10,803 nt of DNA, from contig JAHENW010000024.1 of the NCBI GenBank assembly GCA_018610025.1, positions 1 through 10,803 on the forward strand. The letters run 5' to 3'. Below the pieces are notes generated by a model. The model did no database searches. It was not told where the DNA came from and saw only the letters and a program-made list of their open reading frames with translations. Below are positions 6,190 to 10,803 of the stretch, one piece after another. The position numbers and the translations under genes were made by a program. The stretch is from Thermoplasmatota archaeon. Lineage in GTDB: Archaea; Thermoplasmatota; Thermoplasmata; Halarchaeoplasmatales; Halarchaeoplasmataceae. How positions within the stretch are numbered: the stretch's first letter is position 1; each line of letters starts with the position of its first letter.

Positions 6190-8109
6190 CTATTCTTCCT
6201 CTTCCTCGTCTTCTTCGTCCACCACTTCGTAGTCCGCGTCCATCACTTCATCTTCTTCCGACTTCTTGCCGGCCTGGCCTGCCTGACCGGCCCCAGCAGC
6301 GGGTCCTGCACTAGCTCCGGCTGGACCTGCACCGACTCCACCGGGACCTGCACCCTGTCCGGCGGCCTGCTGCTGTGCCTGATACATCTGTTTCCCGATC
6401 TCCTGTACTTTCTGTTCCAGTTCCTCTTTCTTCTCCTTTATCCTTTCGTAATCATCGTCGTCGAGCGCATCCTGCAGTTCGTCCATTTTCTCCTGGATCT
6501 CCTGTTTTACGGACTCGTCTATCTGGTCGTCCATCTCATCCATGGTTCTCTCAGCGGAGCCCACCAAGTTCATGGCTTCGTTCTTGGTCTTGATCCTCTC
6601 TTTCTTCTTCTTGTCTTCCTCGGCGTGCTTCTCGGCCTCTTCTTTCATCCGTTCCATCTCCTCTTCGGAGAGCTGGCCAGTGGCTTCGACGGTGATACTC
6701 TCTTCTTTACCGGTACCCTTGTCTTCTGCTGATACGTGAAGTATACCGTTCTCGTCTATCTTGAAAGTAACTTCGATCTGAGGGACACCTCTGGGAGAAG
6801 GTGGAATACCTGTCAGATTGAACTGTCCCAGACTGTGATTGTCCTGGGCCATCGCCCGTTCTCCTTGGACCACATGTATAGTCACGGCCGTCTGGTTATC
6901 CTGTGCCGTCGTGAACACCTTGCTCTCCTCGGTTGGTATGGTGGTGTTCCTCTCCACTAGTGTTTCTGTAACCCCACCAAGTGTCTCTACGCCCATGGAG
7001 AGCGGGGTGACGTCCAGGAGAACGATGTCTTCCTTAACCTCTCCGGATATCACTCCAGCCTGGAGTGCAGCTCCTATGGCCACACACTCGTCGGGATTGA
7101 TCTTCATGTGAGGGTCCTGACCGAAATAATCCTTGACCAGGTCTTTGATGGCCGGTAATCTCGTTGAACCGCCGACCATTATCACCTCGTCGATATCGTC
7201 CGCCGAAAGGTCGGCATCGTCCAGAGCTATATTCAGCGGTTTTTTGGTCTTCTCCACTAGATCACTAGTCATCCTCTGGAACTCTCCTCTGGTAATTTCG
7301 ATATCTAGATGCTTCGGTCCCTCTTCATCTGCAGTCAGATAGGGAAGGTTTATCTCGGTCTTCTGCCTGGACGACAGCTCCTTCTTGGCCTTCTCAGCGG
7401 CCTCGGTTATCCTCTGGAGTGCCTCCCTGTCATCGCTGAGATCTATCCCTGTATCTTTTTCAAACTCCTCTAGACAGTGGTCCACTATCTTCTGTGTCCA
7501 GTCGTCACCTCCGAGCTGGGTGTTACCTGAGGTGGAGAGCACGTCGTACACACCATCGCCTACCTCAAGGATGGAAACGTCGAAGGTACCTCCACCTAGG
7601 TCGTAAACCAGGATGGTCTCCACTTTCTCCTTCTCTTCCATCCTGTAGGCCATGGATGAAGCTGTGGGCTCGTTTAGAACCCTCTTCACATCGAAACCAG
7701 CGATCTCGCCTGCGTTCTTTGTGGCTTCCCTCTGAGGTTCGTTGAAATACGCGGGTACCGTTATGACCGCCTCGGTCACCTCTTCACCCAGGTATTCCTC
7801 GGCATCCATCTTGAGCTTCTGGAGTATCATAGATGATATCTCTTCAGGTTTGTACTCTTTACCTTCTATATTCACCGTATAATCACTGCCCATCTTCCGT
7901 TTTATAGATGTTATCGTTCTCTCTGGATTCTTCACTGCCTGTCTTTTCGCCGTTTCACCGACCAGTCTCTCCCCTTCATCCTTGAAGGCTACCACAGAGG
8001 GCGTAGTCCTGTCTCCCTCTGAGTTGGGGATTATCGTCGGTTCTCCGCCTTCCATTATCGCCATAGCTGAATTCGTCGTTCCTAGATCTATACCTAATAT
8101 CTTACTCAT
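6190..8109 (-). CDS. dnaK: Chaperone protein DnaK (Hsp70)
   Basis: This is the ATP-driven Hsp70 that refolds proteins with DnaJ and GrpE in the cytoplasm. The 639-residue product is full length. Nucleotide-binding-domain signatures are [19 protein letters not shown] (6-24), [17 protein letters not shown] (168-184) and [18 protein letters not shown] (308-325). The interdomain linker is [15 protein letters not shown] (361-375), followed by the beta substrate domain, a helical lid, a Gly/Ala/Pro-rich spacer and an acidic end [16 protein letters not shown]. It lacks the roughly 25-residue insertion that proteobacterial DnaK has after KRKMG (70-74), as in Gram-positive and other archaeal forms. 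An unusual spot is [11 protein letters not shown] (147-157), where EPTAAALAYGL is common. It has its own TATA-like box and Shine-Dalgarno site in the 82-nt gap after grpE, so it may be transcribed both with and apart from the upstream genes. Confidence 0.98.
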   Translation of the reverse strand: MSKILGIDLGTTNSAMAIMEGGEPTIIPNSEGDRTTPSVVAFKDEGERLVGETAKRQAVKNPERTITSIKRKMGSDYTVNIEGKEYKPEEISSMILQKLKMDAEEYLGEEVTEAVITVPAYFNEPQREATKNAGEIAGFDVKRVLNEPTASSMAYRMEEKEKVETILVYDLGGGTFDVSILEVGDGVYDVLSTSGNTQLGGDDWTQKIVDHCLEEFEKDTGIDLSDDREALQRITEAAEKAKKELSSRQKTEINLPYLTADEEGPKHLDIEITRGEFQRMTSDLVEKTKKPLNIALDDADLSADDIDEVIMVGGSTRLPAIKDLVKDYFGQDPHMKINPDECVAIGAALQAGVISGEVKEDIVLLDVTPLSMGVETLGGVTETLVERNTTIPTEESKVFTTAQDNQTAVTIHVVQGERAMAQDNHSLGQFNLTGIPPSPRGVPQIEVTFKIDENGILHVSAEDKGTGKEESITVEATGQLSEEEMERMKEEAEKHAEEDKKKKERIKTKNEAMNLVGSAERTMDEMDDQIDESVKQEIQEKMDELQDALDDDDYERIKEKKEELEQKVQEIGKQMYQAQQQAAGQGAGPGGVGAGPAGASAGPAAGAGQAGQAGKKSEEDEVMDADYEVVDEEDEEEEE

Positions 8110-8114
8110 ACATT

Positions 8115-8122
8115 ATCACCTT
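8115..8122 (-). promoter_or_regulatory. Ribosome binding site of dnaK
   Basis: Minus-strand AAGGTGAT is a strong Shine-Dalgarno match ending 5 nt before the ATG at 8109. It fixes the dnaK start. The contrast with the leaderless dnaJ next door is notable. Confidence 0.7.
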
Positions 8123-8148
8123 GGATATTTATTAACTCATATCTATAC

Positions 8149-8157
8149 ATATTTATT
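8149..8157 (-). promoter_or_regulatory. TATA-like box of dnaK
   Basis: Minus-strand AATAAATAT would place the transcript start near 8127, leaving an 18-nt leader that includes the Shine-Dalgarno site. The same 9-mer recurs at 8125-8133, over the predicted start site. The region between grpE and dnaK is strongly AT-rich, unlike the coding sequence on both sides. Confidence 0.45.
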
Positions 8158-8191
8158 CAATCTCGATCTTCATCATATATCTCGTAATCGG

Positions 8192-8782
8192 TCATTTAAC
8201 TACCTTGACTTTTGAGGGTCTGATCACCTTATCCTTCAGTTTATACCCTTTCTGGAACTCCTCGAGGATCCTGTCTTCTTCTTCGTCTTCTTCTTCCACG
8301 GACATGACACATTCGTGATACTGTGGATCGAACTTCTCGCCTTCAGCGTCGATCTCCTCGAGTCCGTGTTCTTCCAGCACTTGACGGAACTTCTTGTAAA
8401 CCATCTCTATACCTTCCCTTTCCATCTCCGATTCGTTGTCCAGTGCTCTTTCGAAGTCATCGAGTACCTCCAAGAGATCGATCATCAGGTCCTCCGTAGC
8501 CCGTTCTATGATCCTCTTCTTCTCCTTCATCATCCTCTTCCGGTAATTATCGAAGTCTGCCATCACTTTCTTCAGCGAGGACTCCAGCTCTTCCACCTCC
8601 TCTTTTAACTGTTCTCTGCTGGCCTCTTCGATGTCCTCTTCTATCTCTTCGACTTCCTGTTCCACTTCCTCTTCGATCTCTTCTTCTAGCTCTTCGCCTC
8701 CTATATCTTCGACTGTACCTTCCGCTACCCCTTTATCGTCGACAGGATCTTCCGTTCCCTGGTTCTCTTCTTCGTCCGACAT
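8192..8782 (-). CDS. grpE: Nucleotide exchange factor GrpE
   Basis: GrpE opens the DnaK nucleotide pocket to release ADP and so resets the chaperone cycle. The 196-residue product has a very acidic N-terminus (1-56, dominated by Glu), a long dimerising coiled coil (about 52-118) with the family motif MADFDNYRKRMMKEKKR (74-90), and the C-terminal beta domain with FDPQYHECV (151-159, usually FDPxxHEAV) and GYKLKDKVIRPSKVKV (179-194). It starts 10 nt after the stop of the second hsp20, so the two are surely co-transcribed, and precedes dnaK by 82 nt. The acidic head is longer than in E. coli GrpE and low in complexity; its role is unknown. The assignment is secure. Confidence 0.95.
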   Translation of the reverse strand: MSDEEENQGTEDPVDDKGVAEGTVEDIGGEELEEEIEEEVEQEVEEIEEDIEEASREQLKEEVEELESSLKKVMADFDNYRKRMMKEKKRIIERATEDLMIDLLEVLDDFERALDNESEMEREGIEMVYKKFRQVLEEHGLEEIDAEGEKFDPQYHECVMSVEEEDEEEDRILEEFQKGYKLKDKVIRPSKVKVVK

Positions 8783-8792
8783 GTTCTGACCC

Positions 8793-9326
8793 TTAACTGA
8801 TCTCTATGGATTGGCCCTTTTCTTTTTCCTCTTTCTTCAACTTCACTTCTAGGATACCGTTGTTATAGGAGGCATCAGCCTCGTTTGGGTTCACAGTGGA
8901 AGGTAGCTCTACAGTCGTTTTGTACTTTCGCTTACCTTGTACATCGATGGTCATCGTCCTGTCCCTCACATTCAGGTTTATCTCCTCTTTCTTTACTCCT
9001 GGCACGTCCACGGTGACGAGGACTTCGTCGTCAGTCTCCTGGACATCCGTCAAAGGTGTCCACTCCGATTTTCCTTCGTCTCCATGTTTGAAGTAATCCT
9101 TTGCGTTCCCGAATTCCTGGACCTTGGGCTTACCGTCAGGTCCCGTTTTCACCGAGAAACCGTAAACGAAGGGATCCTTTCCCATGTCCTTGCTCAGACC
9201 TTTCTTCAACATCTCGTCGGCCAACTTCTTCATCCGCTCGAATTCCTTGTCCAAGTTGCTGAAACCGAATATGTCTCCGAACGGACTTCTTCTCCACTCA
9301 TCTTCGTCTTCATCTTCGTAGTTCAT
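8793..9326 (-). CDS. hsp20: Small heat-shock protein Hsp20, archaeal divergent type
   Basis: This ATP-independent holdase binds unfolding proteins as an oligomer. The 177-residue product has an acidic start (NYEDEDEDE), a helical N-terminal arm (about 25-45), and the stretch FVYGFSVKTGPDGKPKVQEF (53-72), which is characteristic of one archaeal Hsp20 subgroup. An alpha-crystallin domain (about 88-165) contains the signature ASYNNGILEVKL (152-163), and an I-x-I tail motif (IEI, 174-176) can dock into a neighbour's domain. It is clearly different from the other Hsp20 of this window, so the two are not a recent duplication. A GGTGAT site interleaved with the regulator's stop codon precedes it, and grpE follows after 10 nt. 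Co-expression with grpE supports a role in feeding substrates to DnaK. Confidence 0.93.
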   Translation of the reverse strand: MNYEDEDEDEWRRSPFGDIFGFSNLDKEFERMKKLADEMLKKGLSKDMGKDPFVYGFSVKTGPDGKPKVQEFGNAKDYFKHGDEGKSEWTPLTDVQETDDEVLVTVDVPGVKKEEINLNVRDRTMTIDVQGKRKYKTTVELPSTVNPNEADASYNNGILEVKLKKEEKEKGQSIEIS

Positions 9327-9329
9327 ATT

Positions 9330-9335
9330 ATCACC
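9330..9335 (-). promoter_or_regulatory. Ribosome binding site of the second hsp20, overlapping the regulator stop
   Basis: Minus-strand GGTGAT lies 3 nt before the ATG at 9326 and contains the TGA stop of the upstream regulator (TGG TGA). Terminating ribosomes would sit on the start site of hsp20, coupling the two genes. Confidence 0.65.
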
Positions 9336-9984
9336 ATAATTCTATCTTTTTTTCTATCTCATCTATTAATCTTTTCATCTCATCTCTTCTTACATCCAAT
9401 TCTGCTGACAACTTTTCCGGGTTAGTAGTCCCGTTATTTATCATATAGTAAAGTAGGTTCCTTTTATTATGACCTTCAAAGTTCTTCCTGATAAATCCAT
9501 ACGCTTCGCCCAATAACTCTTCTTTTTTCTTCAAAAGATATCTTCTCTTTCTTTCCAACTCCTCCATCTCCTCTTCCACTTCTTCCAGGAGTTCTCTTTT
9601 ATCCTTCAGCGATCCATATCTTTTTTCCTTTTCTCTCTCTATTTTTTCATCTAGGTCTTCATAACCTTCTATAGTTTCCCCGTCCAATCTTTCAACCGAG
9701 GCACCGAAAATCCTAGAGCCGAGGTCTATCCGGAGGCATAACTCGCTGTTCACCTTGTATGTCTTCGTGGGAGGACCTCCTCTGCTGCTCTTACCTTTTT
9801 TTGAATCCACCAACCCGTGTTCCTCTAGAGTCTTGAGATGCTTCGAGATCGCCTGCTGACTGGTGTTCAGAGATCGTGATAATTCAAGGGGGTAGTGCTC
9901 CTCTCTGGAAAGGAACTCGAGTATCTTCCTCCTGGTTGGATTTTGGAGGAGATGGATTATCTCTTCAATATTTTCTTTCTTCAT
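9331..9984 (-). CDS. ArsR-like winged-helix regulator with coiled coil and second HTH, putative heat-shock regulator
   Basis: This is a 217-residue DNA-binding protein. Residues 5-78 form an ArsR-type winged helix: NPTRRKILEFLSREEHYPLELS (15-36), the recognition part TSQQAISKHLKTLEEHGLVD (41-60) and a wing SRGGPPTKTYKV (67-78). A charged coiled coil follows (about 107-160, almost all Glu, Lys, Arg, Leu). The last part, NLLYYMINNGTTNPEKLSAELD (176-197) and beyond, looks like a second helix-turn-helix. No metal-binding CxC or His cluster is present, so it is not a metal sensor. Archaeal heat-shock repressors of this winged-helix class, Phr of Pyrococcus and HSR1 of Archaeoglobus, act on hsp20 genes; by position and architecture this protein is a candidate for the same role, which is inference. 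No Shine-Dalgarno site precedes its ATG, and the gene is more AT-rich than its neighbours. Confidence 0.85.
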   Translation of the reverse strand: MKKENIEEIIHLLQNPTRRKILEFLSREEHYPLELSRSLNTSQQAISKHLKTLEEHGLVDSKKGKSSRGGPPTKTYKVNSELCLRIDLGSRIFGASVERLDGETIEGYEDLDEKIEREKEKRYGSLKDKRELLEEVEEEMEELERKRRYLLKKKEELLGEAYGFIRKNFEGHNKRNLLYYMINNGTTNPEKLSAELDVRRDEMKRLIDEIEKKIELW

Positions 9985-10000
9985 AATAATAAAAAAGAAA
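9985..10000 (-). terminator. T-rich tract between first hsp20 and regulator, possible attenuating terminator
   Basis: On the minus strand TTTCTTTTTTATTATT fills the gap between the hsp20 stop (10007) and the regulator ATG (9984). Archaeal polymerase stops at such tracts, so part of the transcripts may end here, giving more hsp20 than downstream mRNA. The tract also takes the place where a ribosome binding site for the regulator would be expected. Confidence 0.35.
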
Positions 10001-10006
10001 GGGTTT

Positions 10007-10549
10007 TTACTTTATCTCGATGGTCTTGCCTTTCTTCTTCTCTGGTTCCTTCTTGGGCAGCTGGATATTCAGTATGCCATTCTCCAAGCTGGCTTCCACT
10101 TCATCTGTGAGCACGTTGTCCGGCATGGGCAGTTCTCTGTAGAACGAGTGGTAGCCCCTTTCCTGTCTTATGTAGTCTTCGCCTTCTTCCTTGACTTCCT
10201 CTTCTTTCTCTGCGCTGATGGTCAGTTTGTCTTCTTTCACTTCGACCTCTATATCCTCTTTATCTATCCCAGGTATCTCTGCCTCTACTAGGAAATGATC
10301 CTCTTTATCCTGAAAATCGATCACAGGTGTCCTGAAATCTGGTCTTCCTAGGTCCTCCATTCTTCTCCTGAGGAGCGGTCTGCCGAAGAAATCACCGAAC
10401 GTCCTGTCTAGGTCCTCCAACATCCTGTCCATCTCTTTGAACGGGTCGGCTATCCATTCGCTTGGACGCTTGCTGATCTTCTTTTCTTTCTCATCGGCCC
10501 TCTCTATCTCCTTACCCTCTTTACCTTTCTTCTTTTCTTCTTCAGCCAT
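10007..10549 (-). CDS. hsp20: Small heat-shock protein Hsp20, canonical type
   Basis: This is a second ATP-independent holdase, 180 residues. A highly charged Lys/Glu head (1-27) is followed by DPFKEMDRMLEDLDRTFGDFF (35-55), typical of archaeal Hsp20 N-termini. The alpha-crystallin domain (about 73-166) opens with TPVIDFQDKEDHFLVEAEIP (74-93) and ends in the signature ASLENGILNIQLPKK (153-167). The tail IEIK supplies the I-x-I motif for oligomer assembly. I chose the ATG at 10549 rather than the in-frame GTG at 10558 because that GTG is part of the Shine-Dalgarno sequence AGGTGAT. It is the first gene of the chaperone cluster, 22 nt before the regulator, and is fed by a promoter in the non-coding stretch to its right. 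Confidence 0.94.
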   Translation of the reverse strand: MAEEEKKKGKEGKEIERADEKEKKISKRPSEWIADPFKEMDRMLEDLDRTFGDFFGRPLLRRRMEDLGRPDFRTPVIDFQDKEDHFLVEAEIPGIDKEDIEVEVKEDKLTISAEKEEEVKEEGEDYIRQERGYHSFYRELPMPDNVLTDEVEASLENGILNIQLPKKEPEKKKGKTIEIK

Positions 10550-10553
10550 CTTT

Positions 10554-10560
10554 ATCACCT
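10554..10560 (-). promoter_or_regulatory. Ribosome binding site of the first hsp20, decides its start
   Basis: Minus-strand AGGTGAT lies 4 nt before the ATG at 10549. The GTG inside it is in frame with the gene but would leave no ribosome binding site of its own, so the ATG is the start. Confidence 0.75.
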
Positions 10561-10613
10561 CGATTTGACAACCTTAATTTGTAATTCTTCTGTTTAGTAA
10601 TAATATAGAGGTT

Positions 10614-10623
10614 CTATTTAAAG
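10614..10623 (-). promoter_or_regulatory. TATA box of the hsp20-led chaperone operon
   Basis: Minus-strand CTTTAAATAG, preceded by purine-rich GGATAAA, predicts a start near 10592 and a leader of about 43 nt. A second candidate, CTATATTATT, lies about 16 nt downstream (10599-10608) and would give a 27-nt leader. Either would drive the whole hsp20-regulator-hsp20-grpE unit. Confidence 0.45.
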
Positions 10624-10661
10624 TTTATCCTATAGCGGCCGTGTAGAAAACCTTTTTCATA

Positions 10662-10679
10662 GATAAAAATAGTTTTATC
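10662..10679. repeat. 18-bp palindrome, possible operator
   Basis: GATAAAA-ATAG-TTTTATC is a perfect inverted repeat with 7-bp arms and a 4-bp spacer. It lies about 40 bp upstream of the hsp20 TATA box and just upstream of the AT-rich promoter of the divergent RNA candidate, so a dimeric regulator bound here could affect both. It could also be a chance product of the AT-rich sequence. Confidence 0.4.
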
Positions 10680-10683
10680 AATA

Positions 10684-10696
10684 TTTTTAAATATAG
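10684..10696 (+). promoter_or_regulatory. AT-rich promoter for the structured RNA candidate
   Basis: TTTTTAAATATAG, continuing an AT-rich run from 10655, provides TATA-like sequence shortly before the lower stem of the RNA candidate at 10707. The exact box is unclear: the best match would start transcription around 10710-10716, slightly inside the stem, whereas ATATTTTT (10681-10688) would start it close to 10707-10710. Confidence 0.35.
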
Positions 10697-10706
10697 AAGT
10701 AGATAA

Positions 10707-10773
10707 GTGCATCCACGTGCTGGCTGTCTGACATCCAGTCCTGACAGCCAGCACCAATAGAGGGATGCACACA
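10707..10773 (+). ncRNA. Structured RNA candidate, H/ACA-type guide RNA architecture
   Basis: A non-coding hairpin with long perfect stems is flanked by AT-rich DNA. The lower stem is GTGCATCC (10707-10714) with GGATGCAC (10763-10770). An asymmetric internal loop has AC on the left and CAATAGAG on the right. The upper stem is GTGCTGGCTG (10717-10726) with CAGCCAGCAC (10745-10754). Above it, TCT-GA on the 5' side (10727-10731) and GA before the stem on the 3' side (10743-10744) match a kink-loop for protein L7Ae. ACA follows the lower stem directly (10771-10773). The distance from upper stem to ACA is 16 nt, as in known archaeal H/ACA RNAs that guide pseudouridine formation by Cbf5. The complementary strand would lack the ACA. 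Weak points: the 5' guide is only 2 nt unless the lower stem opens, and UC/GA could pair normally to extend the stem to 12 bp. I could not assign a target. Confidence 0.6.
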
Positions 10774-10788
10774 TGATATGTGAAAACC

Positions 10789-10798
10789 GATATATTAG
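10789..10798 (+). promoter_or_regulatory. Possible TATA box of a gene beyond the right edge
   Basis: GATATATTAG near the end of the window resembles an archaeal TATA box and would start a plus-strand transcript about 20 nt outside the window. If real, it bounds the RNA candidate on its right side as a separate transcription unit. Confidence 0.25.
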
Positions 10799-10803
10799 CT
10801 TTA

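Noticed and set aside
8595..8782. The acidic, low-complexity N-terminus of GrpE as a sign of frameshift or wrong start
   Set aside because: The frame is continuous, the ATG lies 10 nt after the upstream stop, and acidic GrpE heads are common. Neighbouring proteins in this genome are acidic as well.
8937..9425. 162-codon open frame on the plus strand across the second hsp20 and its regulator
   Set aside because: It crosses two well-supported minus-strand genes and resembles no protein. It is explained by their codon bias.
10556..10558. GTG at 10558 as start of the first hsp20
   Set aside because: It is part of the AGGTGAT ribosome binding site for the ATG at 10549, and the three extra codons add nothing recognisable.
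10707..10770. The nested inverted repeat read as a CRISPR repeat, transposon end or intrinsic terminator
   Set aside because: There is only one copy with no spacers, no transposase or target-site duplication nearby, and no T-run after the stem. The ACA box and kink-loop pattern fit a guide RNA better.

Overview
The window looks like a stretch of archaeal chromosome. A glycerol-1-phosphate dehydrogenase (the enzyme that sets archaeal lipid stereochemistry), an archaea-restricted UPF0179 protein, an archaeal Thi4-type thiazole synthase, TATA boxes about 26 nt before start codons and archaeal GGTGAT-type ribosome binding sites all point the same way. The gene set and style (acidic proteins, AGA/AGG arginine codons, a bacterial-type DnaK system) suggest a euryarchaeon, possibly of the Thermoplasmatota. 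That placement is inference, not something read directly from the sequence.

Left part (1-2383). On the minus strand, a DtxR-family metalloregulator overlaps by 4 nt the start of a TroA/ZnuA-type metal-binding lipoprotein, which runs off the left edge; this is the head of a metal-uptake ABC transporter operon. A perfect 17-bp palindrome lies at the regulator's promoter/start region and is a likely autoregulatory operator. Divergently, on the plus strand, a two-gene unit encodes a membrane-anchored protein with a large beta-rich exterior and a four-helix membrane protein. I recognise neither as a named family.

Middle part (2384-4883), plus strand. This holds a Thi4-family thiazole synthase with a TATA box placed for a leaderless mRNA, then glycerol-1-phosphate dehydrogenase, then a cysteine-rich UPF0179 protein with a clear Shine-Dalgarno site. 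It ends in a short convergent intergenic gap.

Right part (4884-10560), minus strand. This is a compact protein-quality-control cluster, transcribed in the order hsp20, ArsR-like regulator, second hsp20, grpE, dnaK, dnaJ. The regulator has a winged helix, a long coiled coil and what looks like a second helix-turn-helix. Its stop codon is interleaved with the Shine-Dalgarno site of the second hsp20. dnaK and dnaJ each have their own apparent promoter. The two small heat-shock proteins hold unfolding proteins and pass them to the DnaK-DnaJ-GrpE machine; the regulator is well placed to control the set.

Right edge (10561-10803). This non-coding stretch of about 240 nt holds the hsp20 promoter, an 18-bp palindrome and, on the plus strand, a strongly structured RNA candidate at 10707-10773. 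Its architecture matches an archaeal single-hairpin H/ACA guide RNA: lower stem, asymmetric pocket, 10-bp upper stem, UGA/UGA kink-loop, and an ACA box directly after the lower stem. This is the most interesting unannotated element in the window.
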